Positions 8,839-16,450 of a stretch of DNA of 64,000 nucleotides are shown here, in pieces. Under the pieces are notes generated by a model that saw only the letters and a program-made list of their open reading frames with translations, was not told the origin of the DNA and did not search any database. This stretch comes from Rhodobacter sp. NTK016B (GTDB taxonomy: Bacteria; Pseudomonadota; Alphaproteobacteria; Rhodobacterales; Rhodobacteraceae): contig NZ_JAFKOK010000008.1 in assembly GCF_017303295.1 (NCBI RefSeq), forward strand, positions 124,001-188,000, in the 5' to 3' direction. The position numbers and the translations under genes are program-made. Positions within the stretch are counted from its first letter, which is position 1. Each line of letters begins with the position of its first letter.

Positions 8839-8886
8839 CTTACGATCAAGCTTGCCGGGTCAGGGGGCGGCTGCTATCTCGGAAGC

Positions 8887-9576
8887 ATGGAGAATCGAGG
8901 CCTGAACAAGATCGAGCTGCAGCCGACGACGCTGCGCGACATGGTGCTCGAGCGCCTGCGCGACGCCATTATCGGCGGCACGTTCAAGCCCGGCGAACGG
9001 CTGGTCGAGCGGGTCCTGTGCGAGCAGCTCGGCGTCAGCCGGACAGTGGTGCGCGAGACGCTGCGCTATCTCGATGCCGAGGGTCTGGTCGAGCTGCAGC
9101 CAAATCGCGGTCCGGTCGTCGCCCGCCTGCGCTGGGCCGATGCCCGCCAGATCTACGATATCCGCCGGATGCTGGAAACGGCGGCGGCACAGGCCTGCGC
9201 GGCGAACATGACGCCCGCGCTGGAAAAGGACCTGCGCGCGGCTCTGGCCGAGATCCAGAAAGCCGCGACACATCAGGCCACCGGCGATCTGTTCCGCGCC
9301 ACGACGCGGTTTTACGGCATCATCTTCGACGGTGCGGGGCACAATATCGCCTGGGAGATCGTGCAGCGGCTCAACGGTCGGATTTCCCGCCTGCGCATCA
9401 TGACGCTGACCAGCGATCAGCGGAAGACGCCCGGCCCGACCCATATGCAGACCATCTGCGACGCCATCGCGCGCCGCGATCCCGATGCCGCGCGGCTGGC
9501 CGTCGAGGCGCATCTGAGCGACGCCAAGGCCGTGGCAGAGACACTGCTGGCGACCGAAGAGACCGCCGGAGCGTAA
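8887..9576 (+). CDS. GntR-family regulator, FCD type, paralogue of the gene at 3650
   Basis: Regulator of 229 residues with an N-terminal winged helix (SRTVVRETLRYLDAEGLVEL, about residues 49-68) and a helical FCD domain. It resembles the GntR protein at 3650 along its length, including ATTRFYGIIFDGAG against ATTRFYDILLDGSG, so the two probably arose by duplication. Like its paralogue it has T-x3-Y where FCD proteins usually carry D-x3-H, so the metal/effector pocket is altered. The start ATG at 8887 has only a weak upstream GGAAG. It lies divergent from the DUF1185-hydrolase pair and ahead of the CMD-like gene. Confidence 0.85.
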   Translation: MENRGLNKIELQPTTLRDMVLERLRDAIIGGTFKPGERLVERVLCEQLGVSRTVVRETLRYLDAEGLVELQPNRGPVVARLRWADARQIYDIRRMLETAAAQACAANMTPALEKDLRAALAEIQKAATHQATGDLFRATTRFYGIIFDGAGHNIAWEIVQRLNGRISRLRIMTLTSDQRKTPGPTHMQTICDAIARRDPDAARLAVEAHLSDAKAVAETLLATEETAGA

Positions 9577-9656
9577 CCAAGCCCCCCTTGCAGGACCGCC
9601 CGCCGGGCCGGATCCGTCACCACCAAGGCCACCGCAGGCCCGACCGGAGAACCATC

Positions 9657-10049
9657 ATGGACAGCTTTGACGAAGACCTTTTCCTGAAGGGTCTCGAACA
9701 GCGCAAGGCGACGCTCGGCGCCGAGTATGTCGAGCGCAACCTCGCCGCCGCCGACGACTTCACCCGACCGTTCCAAGAGGCGATGACCGCATGGTGCTGG
9801 GGCTTCGGCTGGGGCGACGGGGTGATCGACGCCAAGACCCGCTCGATGATGAACCTCGCCATGCTGGGTGCGCTGGGCAAGATGCACGAATGGGAACTGC
9901 ATTGCCGGGGCGCGCGCAATAACGGCGTGACCAAGGACGAGCTACGGGCGATCATCCATGTCGTCGGCATCTATTGCGGCGTCCCGCAGGCGCTGGAGTG
10001 CTTCCGCGCCGCCCGCAAGGTGCTCGACGCGGAAGAACAGGCCGAGTAA
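9657..10049 (+). CDS. Carboxymuconolactone decarboxylase-like protein
   Basis: Small all-helical protein of 130 residues in the CMD/AhpD-like superfamily. The start at 9657 has GGAGA six bases upstream. Typical CMD pattern: WGFGWGDGVIDAKTRSMMNLAMLGALGK and later LRAIIHVVGIYCGVPQALEC; the Cys of IYCG is where many family members have a functional residue, but the CxxC of AhpD-type peroxidases is absent. This fits the decarboxylase-type branch, which acts on 4-carboxymuconolactone in the protocatechuate pathway. Its neighbours (TRAP uptake, hydrolase, two GntR regulators) make a catabolic role likely, though pathway and substrate are not settled. Confidence 0.82.
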   Translation: MDSFDEDLFLKGLEQRKATLGAEYVERNLAAADDFTRPFQEAMTAWCWGFGWGDGVIDAKTRSMMNLAMLGALGKMHEWELHCRGARNNGVTKDELRAIIHVVGIYCGVPQALECFRAARKVLDAEEQAE

Positions 10050-10154
10050 CGGCGCGAGCGGGCAGCACGGCAACCGGACCTATCGAAGGCCGCAGGCAGC
10101 AGCAGATCGAGACGGCCAGAGATGATGCGGGCCGTGGCCCTACACCGAAGATGA

Positions 10155-10180
10155 AAAGAGGCGCCCGAGGGCGCCTCTTT
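10155..10180. terminator. Intrinsic terminator between convergent genes
   Basis: A 12-bp inverted repeat AAAGAGGCGCCC / GGGCGCCTCTTT with a two-base centre. T- and A-runs on the two sides let it serve both the CMD-like gene (+) and the OFA transporter gene (-). Confidence 0.85.
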
Positions 10181-10200
10181 CACGATTATCGGCTCGCCCC

Positions 10201-11922
10201 TTATTCGACCGGGATGCTCGCGAGTTCCGGCTCGTCGTGGTGGTGATGCTCTTTCACCGGCCGCATGAACATGTTGGCGAAGAAAGCCACGACCAGCAGC
10301 GCCGCCATGCAATACATCGTCGTGTTGTAGAGGCTCGGCGTCGGGTCCACCGTGCCTGCCGGGGCGATCTCCATCAGACGGGCGATGGTGACGGTATGCG
10401 CATCGACCAGAGCCTGAAGCTGGGTGATCGGCGCACCGAAGGTCTCGGCAAAGACCGCCGGATCGACGCGCGAGGCGAGATCCTCGATCGCGCTGGTCAC
10501 CGACATCTGCCGCAGCGAGGTGATCGCCAAGGGCCCCAGCACGCCGGCCAGCGACCACGCGGTCAGCAGGCGCCCGTGGATGCCGCCGACATGCATCGTG
10601 CCGAACATATCGGCCAGATAGGCCGGGATCGTCGCGAAGCCGCCGCCATACATCGAGAAGATGATCATCGTCGCGACATAGAAGCCGATCAGGTAGATCA
10701 GCGCCGGATTGGTGGCGACCGCGCTGGCGAAATACGGGATCGACAGATACAGCACGGTGCCCAGCGCGAAGAAGCAGGTATAGGTGGCCTTGCGCCCGAT
10801 GTAATCCGAGGTCGACGCCCAGAAGAACCGCCCGACCATGTTGAAGACCGAGATCATCAGCACATAGGTCGAGGCAAAAGCGGCGGTGACGACCAGCGGC
10901 ATGACCGAGCCGAAGATTTCGCTCATCATCGTCTTGGCGACGCCGATCACACCGATCCCTGCGGTCACGTTGAAGCACAGCATGACCCAGAGCTGCCAGA
11001 ATTGCGGCGTCTTCAGCGCTTGGTCGATATGCACGTTATTGCGCGACACCAGCCCCGAGGCGGCGGGTTTGGGCTCCCACCCTTCGGGTTTCCAGTCGGC
11101 GGCGGGTACGCGGTACTGGAAGGCGGCGACGATCATCACAAGGAAATAGACGACGCCCAGCGTCAGGAAGGTGGCCGCCGCGCCGGTATTGCCGGTGCCG
11201 ACGACATAGACGCCCGCCTGACCGCCCAGTTCAGCCGCCTGCGTGGCCGAGGCGATCACCACTTCGACCTGACCGGCAGTGGTTTCGGCAAAAACACGAC
11301 CATTCTGCACGACGGTCTGAACCGCGTCCTGCGCACCGAGATAGTCGGGCGCGCGCTCATACAGGTTCAGCAGCCAGCCCTTGACCGGGGCCGCGATCAT
11401 CGCGCCACCGCCAAAGCCCATGATGGCCATACCGGTCGCCATGCCGCGCCGGTCCGGGAACCAGCGGATCAGCGTCGAGACCGGCGAGACATAGCCCAAC
11501 CCCAGCCCGCAGCCCCCCAGCACGCCATAGCCCAGATAAACGAGCCAAAGCTGGTGCATCGAAATCCCGACCGAGCCGATGATGAAACCGCCGCCCCACA
11601 GGAACGCGGCGACGACGCCGACCATGCGCGGGCCGACCTCTTCCAGCCACTTGCCCGCAAACGCGGCGGCAAGGCCAAGAAAGACGATCGCCACCGAGAA
11701 AATCCATACGACCGAGCTGAGGCTCCAGTCGCCGGCGGCGGGCGCGACCACGCCCAACTGGCGGGTCAGCGGCGGGTTGAAGACCGACCAGGCATAGACC
11801 GAGCCGATGCACAGGTGGATGGCGATGGATGCTGGCGGCACGCGCCAGCGGTTGAATCCGGGTTTCGCGACGATGTTCCGCTTGTGCAGAAAACCGAGCG
11901 CGCCGCCTTGGGCGTTGCTCAT
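10201..11922 (-). CDS. OFA-family MFS transporter (oxalate/formate antiporter-like)
   Basis: Inner-membrane MFS permease of 573 residues. The start at 11922 has a strong GGGAGGA site. It shows the OFA N-terminus (FNRWRVPPASIAIHLCIGSVYAWSVFNPPL), segment GGCGLGLGYVSPVSTLIRWFPDRRGMATG, and about twelve membrane spans with an extra periplasmic segment after the sixth. The C-terminal tail holds four consecutive histidines (EHHHHDEPE), which could bind metal or be incidental. OFA proteins exchange small carboxylates such as oxalate, formate, pyruvate or lactate; which one applies here is unknown. A two-component system is encoded directly upstream on the same strand and two matching palindromes lie between, so expression is probably signal-induced. 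Confidence 0.9.
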   Translation of the reverse strand: MSNAQGGALGFLHKRNIVAKPGFNRWRVPPASIAIHLCIGSVYAWSVFNPPLTRQLGVVAPAAGDWSLSSVVWIFSVAIVFLGLAAAFAGKWLEEVGPRMVGVVAAFLWGGGFIIGSVGISMHQLWLVYLGYGVLGGCGLGLGYVSPVSTLIRWFPDRRGMATGMAIMGFGGGAMIAAPVKGWLLNLYERAPDYLGAQDAVQTVVQNGRVFAETTAGQVEVVIASATQAAELGGQAGVYVVGTGNTGAAATFLTLGVVYFLVMIVAAFQYRVPAADWKPEGWEPKPAASGLVSRNNVHIDQALKTPQFWQLWVMLCFNVTAGIGVIGVAKTMMSEIFGSVMPLVVTAAFASTYVLMISVFNMVGRFFWASTSDYIGRKATYTCFFALGTVLYLSIPYFASAVATNPALIYLIGFYVATMIIFSMYGGGFATIPAYLADMFGTMHVGGIHGRLLTAWSLAGVLGPLAITSLRQMSVTSAIEDLASRVDPAVFAETFGAPITQLQALVDAHTVTIARLMEIAPAGTVDPTPSLYNTTMYCMAALLVVAFFANMFMRPVKEHHHHDEPELASIPVE

Positions 11923-12123
11923 GGTGGTGTCCTCCCTCTGTCGTCGGACCCTTGCGCGCGCGTCCTCTCCCCAGGATACGCGGCGGGTCGCTCCGGCATG
12001 CGACGGCATGCCACAGAGATGTTTTCGGCAGGGCGCCACCCTTCTGTCAAACTAATTATTTATTTTAAATCAATGCCTTAAATGACAATATGACCCTGCA
12101 AAAGCCGGCCGCGGCGCGACGGA

Positions 12124-12140
12124 CGGGACATCCTGTCCCG
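12124..12140. promoter_or_regulatory. Palindrome upstream of OFA gene, copy 1
   Basis: CGGGACA-TCC-TGTCCCG, a perfect 7-bp inverted repeat around three bases, about 200 bases upstream of the OFA start and just past the kinase gene. The core recurs 42 bp away (four helical turns). This is suited to dimers of the neighbouring NtrC-type regulator binding as an upstream activating site. No U-run follows it, so a terminator role is less likely. Confidence 0.55.
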
Positions 12141-12165
12141 ACCTGTACGAACGGGCCGGTCAAAC

Positions 12166-12182
12166 CGGGACATTTTGTCCTT
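12166..12182. promoter_or_regulatory. Palindrome upstream of OFA gene, copy 2
   Basis: CGGGACA-TTT-TGTCCTT, a second copy of the GGGACA-N3-TGTCC motif, centred 42 bp from the first. A TTGACA reading leftwards at 12050-12045 could be part of the OFA promoter, but its -10 is poor, and no properly spaced -24/-12 element was found. Confidence 0.5.
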
Positions 12183-12183
12183 T

Positions 12184-14166
12184 TCAGCGCAGATCGGTAG
12201 GCGGCAGAAAAATCGTGAAGCGGCTGCCCTGCCCGGTTTCGGAATGAACCTCGATCCGTCCGCCCGCGCGACTCACCAGCGTCTGGCTGATCGACAGGCC
12301 CAGCCCGGTGCCCTGCGCCTGCTTGGTGGTGAAGAACGGATCGAAGATCCGCCGCAGCGTTTCCGGCGGGATGCCGGTGCCGCTGTCTTCGACCTCGATC
12401 GCGACCAGAGCATCGGGCGCAGTGCCCTCATCGCGGACCCGAAACCGCAGCACCCCGCCCCCGGGCATGGCGTGAACCGCGTTCAGGATCAGGTTGACCA
12501 TCACCTGCTGCAGCTCGGTCCGGGCCATCAATACCCGGTGGTCCGAGGCGATCTCGACCTGCGTTTCGATCCCGTTGGCCTCGATCTGATGGCGAGTCAG
12601 AACCAGACAATCCCGCACCACCTCGGCCGGTGAAATCACGTTGGCCGCGCCGGAATATTCGTCGGGCCGTGCGAATTGCAGCAGCTTCGAGACGATGGCA
12701 CCGATGCGATAGACCTGATCGTCGATCAGCCGGAACTCGGTATCCACGGCCTGCGCATTCTCGGCCAGCAGGCTGCGGGCGACGTCCAGATTGCCTTGGA
12801 TCACGGCGATCGGGTTGTTGATCTCATGCGCGACCGAGGCGGTGATCTCGCCCACGGCGGCCAGCTTTTCGGACATGATCAACCGCTCGGTCGTCTGTTC
12901 GAGCTTCTGGTTCGCGGCGCGCAGATCGGCGGTGCGTTCCTCGACCTTGGCCTCCAGACTGTTGGCCCAGTCGCGCAGCTGCCGGTCGCGCTCTTGTATC
13001 GCGTCCAGCAGATGGTCGAGATGCCCCGCAACCTGCGCGATCTCGCCCCGGTCGCCGGTATCGCCGTTGCGCGCTTTCAGATCGCCTGCCTCGACCCGCG
13101 CGATGGTCTGGGTCATCCCTTCGAGCGGCAGGAAAATCCGCCCGGCCCAGCGCAGGAAGATCGGTACCGAAACGGCAGCGATCAACAGGAAGACGGCCAC
13201 CACCGACAGAACGGACAGGGTCTTGGCCTGCTGGAAGGGCCGTTCGAGGAAGCCCACATACAGCATCCCGACCCGCGCGCCGAAACTGTCGACGATGGGT
13301 TGATAGGCCGAGATATACCAGTCGTTCACCACAAACGCCCGGTCCAGCCAGACCGCGCCGTCATCCAGCACGCGCCCGCGCACGGCAGCAGAAACGCGGG
13401 TGCCCAGCGCGCGCACGTCTTCGAACAGCCGCACATTCGTCGAGATGCGCACATCGTCGAGAAACAGCGTCGCTGTGCCGCGGCTGCCCTCGGGCAGGCT
13501 TTGCTCGCGGTAGACCAGCGCGTTGATCGTGTCGATGAAGTCGAGATTGCGGTTCAGAAGACGCCCGCCCACCAACGCCGCCCGCCGCCCGTCGGGCAAG
13601 GTTACGGGGGCGGCGGAATGGACGATCATGCCGCGCGTCTCGACCGCACGGTCGGTGGGCACGGCGGCCACGGTCTGCACCAGCGGGATCGCGGCGATGG
13701 CGGCAAGATTGGGGGCGAGCTGATCAAGCGCCGCGCCCGACAGGATGTCGATGGCGCTTTCGGCCCGTCCGTCCAGCGCCGCGCGCACCACCGGCCAGTC
13801 ATCGGGCACGAAGCCGCGCGGCCCCGTTTCGCCGGTGGTGAGATAGAGGAAATCGAGCTGCAAAGCCTCGCGCCGCTCGGCCAGCAGCGCGTCCAGCCGC
13901 CCCGCCCCGTCCAGCGCGTCTCTCAGCGTGACCGAGCCCGCCACGGCGTCGAGCCGCTCGCCCGAAAGCTCCATCAGCCGGGCGAGGTATTGTTCGGCGA
14001 TGGTCAGGTCGCCATTCACCTTGGTGATCAGGATGTCGTCGATCTTGCCCGACCAGCGCAGCATGGTGGACCCCAGCATCAGCGGCAGCAACACCAGCAT
14101 CGGCAGCAACGCGATCACCATCAGCCGCACGCGGACCGAGCGAAGGACAGGCCAGCCCCGCGCCAC
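12184..14166 (-). CDS. Membrane sensor histidine kinase with Cache domain
   Basis: Sensor of 660 residues starting at a GTG three bases after the response-regulator stop, so the two are translationally coupled. First membrane segment at about 12-34, then a large periplasmic Cache-type domain (about 40-310, ending WYISAYQPIVDSFGARVGMLYVGF), as in sensors of small carboxylates. Second membrane segment at about 318-340, HAMP about 340-395, then coiled coil 390-435. HisKA with phosphoacceptor His447 in SVAHEINNP, then HATPase with the N, G1 and G2 boxes (NLILNAVHAMPGGG, VEDSGTGIPPE, GTGLGLSIS). Probably detects the OFA substrate or a related acid outside the cytoplasm and phosphorylates the regulator encoded at 14170. 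Confidence 0.92.
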   Translation of the reverse strand: MARGWPVLRSVRVRLMVIALLPMLVLLPLMLGSTMLRWSGKIDDILITKVNGDLTIAEQYLARLMELSGERLDAVAGSVTLRDALDGAGRLDALLAERREALQLDFLYLTTGETGPRGFVPDDWPVVRAALDGRAESAIDILSGAALDQLAPNLAAIAAIPLVQTVAAVPTDRAVETRGMIVHSAAPVTLPDGRRAALVGGRLLNRNLDFIDTINALVYREQSLPEGSRGTATLFLDDVRISTNVRLFEDVRALGTRVSAAVRGRVLDDGAVWLDRAFVVNDWYISAYQPIVDSFGARVGMLYVGFLERPFQQAKTLSVLSVVAVFLLIAAVSVPIFLRWAGRIFLPLEGMTQTIARVEAGDLKARNGDTGDRGEIAQVAGHLDHLLDAIQERDRQLRDWANSLEAKVEERTADLRAANQKLEQTTERLIMSEKLAAVGEITASVAHEINNPIAVIQGNLDVARSLLAENAQAVDTEFRLIDDQVYRIGAIVSKLLQFARPDEYSGAANVISPAEVVRDCLVLTRHQIEANGIETQVEIASDHRVLMARTELQQVMVNLILNAVHAMPGGGVLRFRVRDEGTAPDALVAIEVEDSGTGIPPETLRRIFDPFFTTKQAQGTGLGLSISQTLVSRAGGRIEVHSETGQGSRFTIFLPPTDLR

Positions 14167-14169
14167 CGC

Positions 14170-15540
14170 TCAAAGCCCCCAGGCCGCGCATTTGCGGTCG
14201 ATGGTCTTGCGCGACACGCCCAGCCTGCGCGCGGCCTCGGTCCGGTTTCCGCCGACCGCGTCGAGCGCGCGTAGGATCTCGCGACGCTCGACCTGATCGA
14301 GCGGCTCGATGGGGGCCGCGCGTCCGGGCTGGCTGCCCAGCGTTTCCAGCGGGAAATGCCCGAAGATGAGCGAGCGCTCGATGAAGTTGCGCAGCTCGCG
14401 GATATTGCCGGGCCAGTCATGACGCAGCATCGCCGCGCGGATGGCCGGGTCGATGGCAAGCGGCGCAAGCCCCAGCCGCTGCGACAGGTCGCGCAGGAAC
14501 ATCTCGGCCAGCTCGATCACGTCGGTGCCCCGATTGGCAAGCGGCGGCATATGGATGTCGAGCACGTCGATGCGGAAGAACAGATCGGCGCGGAAACGGC
14601 CCTGCGCGACCTCCTCTTCGAGCGATTTCGACGTGGCGAGGACGAAACGCACATCCAGTTGCCGACTGCGCGCGGTACCGACCGGACGCACCATGCCGTC
14701 TTCGAGCACCCGCAGCAGCGCCGATTGCGCGGGCGCCGGAAGCTCGGCCACCTCGTCGATGAAGATCGTACCGCCCTGCGCCGAGGTCAGAAGCCCCTCG
14801 CGCGCGGCGCTGGCGCCGGGAAAGGCCCCGGCGGCGTGACCGAACAGCTCGATCTCGATCATGTCGGCGGGAATGGTCGCGCAATTCACCGGCACGAAGG
14901 GACGGGTCGCGCGTTTCGAGATCGCGTGCAGGTGGCGCGCCGCCACCTCTTTGCCGCTTCCCGAGGCACCGGTGATCAGAAGGGGTGTCGAGACGTCCTT
15001 GATCCGCTCGAGCGTCTCGCGGATCGCCGAGACATCGGGCGACGTGCCCAACAGCGCGCTTCGCTGGCGACGGCCCAGATCGGACTGGTCCAGCTCGCGC
15101 CGCAACAGCCGGTTCTCGCGCCGCAGCATCGCCGTCTGCTGGCAGCGGCGCACGGCGTTGAGCAACTGATTGGAGCGAAACGGTTTGAGGATGAAATCCG
15201 ACGCCCCGGCCCGCATCGCCTGAATCGCGGTTTCCAGATCGGCATAGGCGGTGACCATGATCACATCGGTCACGCCATCGGTGACGGTCTGGCCCGCCAG
15301 CCAGTCCAGCCCCTTGCGTCCCGGCATCATGTTGTCGAGCAGCATGATATCGAAATGCTGCTCGGCCAGCTTGGCCTCGGCCTCGTCGGAATTCGCGGCC
15401 TCGTCGACGGCGGCGCAATGGGGCGCCAGCGTCTTGACGAGGAAATTCCGCATCCCCGGTTCGTCATCCACGACCAGCACGCGGACCGGCGCCAGAAGCG
15501 CGGTCAGCTGCGGATCGTGAGGAGCGCCAGTCTCGCTCAC
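14170..15540 (-). CDS. NtrC-type response regulator with altered GAFTGA loop
   Basis: Response regulator of 456 residues. Receiver domain about 18-130 with acidic pair DDE (25-27), phosphoacceptor Asp69 (LLDNMMPG) and Lys in ILKPF. AAA+ domain about 160-385 with Walker A GASGSGKE (191-198) and Walker B IFIDEV (259-264). Fis-type helix-turn-helix at the C-terminus (GNRTEAARRLGVSRKTIDRK). The loop that normally reads GAFTGA and contacts sigma-54 reads GAFPGA (238-243), a change reachable by one base (ACC to CCC). It may therefore not activate sigma-54 normally, as known for some Rhodobacter NtrC-like regulators that use sigma-70. The likely target is the OFA gene through the paired palindromes. 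Confidence 0.92.
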   Translation of the reverse strand: MSETGAPHDPQLTALLAPVRVLVVDDEPGMRNFLVKTLAPHCAAVDEAANSDEAEAKLAEQHFDIMLLDNMMPGRKGLDWLAGQTVTDGVTDVIMVTAYADLETAIQAMRAGASDFILKPFRSNQLLNAVRRCQQTAMLRRENRLLRRELDQSDLGRRQRSALLGTSPDVSAIRETLERIKDVSTPLLITGASGSGKEVAARHLHAISKRATRPFVPVNCATIPADMIEIELFGHAAGAFPGASAAREGLLTSAQGGTIFIDEVAELPAPAQSALLRVLEDGMVRPVGTARSRQLDVRFVLATSKSLEEEVAQGRFRADLFFRIDVLDIHMPPLANRGTDVIELAEMFLRDLSQRLGLAPLAIDPAIRAAMLRHDWPGNIRELRNFIERSLIFGHFPLETLGSQPGRAAPIEPLDQVERREILRALDAVGGNRTEAARRLGVSRKTIDRKCAAWGL

Positions 15541-15626
15541 CGGACCCTCCCTTGTCCTCCCGCAATCGGCGGCATCATGGCGAATCGAGCGCGCGCGTCT
15601 AGGGGAAAGCGCCGCGGGCGCCGGGA

Positions 15627-16373
15627 TCAGGGCGCCGTCCCGGCTGCGCGAAGCGCGGCGACGCGGGTGCAGAGATCGGTGATATAGGGATCATCGAGAT
15701 CCAGCAGCGCCAGCCGTTCGCGGGTCTCGGTCAGGTATTCGGCATTGCTGCCCAACATGCCCTCGGCCTTGGCGATCATGCGGGCCTGTTCGGCAATCGG
15801 GATCGTGGTGTCGATCCGGTCGCTGCTATGATCGGCGGCGAAAGCGAGCGCCTCGATCCGGCCAATCACCGTGTCGAGCTGCAGCCAGACCGGACGATAG
15901 GCGTGGCTGATCATCTCGCGGCGAAACAGAACGAAGGTCTCGTGGTCGATCTTGTCCGCCTCGATACGGAAGGCGAGCCCGTCGCAGCCCCGCCCGGCGC
16001 CCGTGACGTCGTCGATGGCCAGTTGCAGCGCCGGGTGTTCCGCCGACCCGCGTCCGCCGGTATCGACCAGACAGAAGCGGCGTTCATAGGCGTCGGTCCG
16101 CCCGCGCAGCACCTCGGCGAATTCCATCGCCGGGTCCCACATCAGCGAGCCGAAGGCGAAGACCCACAGATCCCTGTCAAAGCGACCCTCAAGCACCTCG
16201 TGCCGCCGTGCCTCGCGCACCGCATCGGGCGTGCGCCAGTCCTCGGGCATCCCGGCCTCGGCAACGCGGCGGTCGAATTCCGCCATATCGAGATTGCGGA
16301 AATACGAGTCCTCGGCGGGCCGGATCTTGTCACGCAGGCCGGGATGATGGCGGTAGGGATCGGTCGGGGACAT
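15627..16373 (-). CDS. ChaC-like gamma-glutamylcyclotransferase
   Basis: Cytosolic protein of 248 residues in the ChaC group, which releases 5-oxoproline from gamma-glutamyl compounds such as glutathione. Signature VFAFGSLMWDP corresponds to the family's YGSL glycine loop, followed by the ERRFCLVDTGGRGS segment. The start at 16373 (MSPTDPYRHH) is preferred to an upstream in-frame ATG because it matches the usual N-terminus. It lies 77 bases downstream of the flavin monooxygenase gene on the same strand and may be co-transcribed. A second, divergent ChaC-like gene is at 19003. Confidence 0.85.
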   Translation of the reverse strand: MSPTDPYRHHPGLRDKIRPAEDSYFRNLDMAEFDRRVAEAGMPEDWRTPDAVREARRHEVLEGRFDRDLWVFAFGSLMWDPAMEFAEVLRGRTDAYERRFCLVDTGGRGSAEHPALQLAIDDVTGAGRGCDGLAFRIEADKIDHETFVLFRREMISHAYRPVWLQLDTVIGRIEALAFAADHSSDRIDTTIPIAEQARMIAKAEGMLGSNAEYLTETRERLALLDLDDPYITDLCTRVAALRAAGTAP

Positions 16374-16450
16374 GCGGACGCCTTTCGCTGCAGGCTGCCA
16401 CAAGGCCCGAACACGCCCGCGGGGTCAATCCCGCGAGCGCCGGTCACGTC

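Noticed and set aside
10237-12081. Long plus-strand frame opposite the OFA transporter
   Set aside because: His/Arg/Asp-rich shadow of a transmembrane protein gene; the minus strand has clear MFS motifs.
11990-12115. Sigma-54 promoter for the OFA gene
   Set aside because: Candidates such as TGGCATGCCGTCGCA and GGCCGGCTTTTGCA have GG and GC nine rather than ten bases apart, so neither is a proper -24/-12 element.
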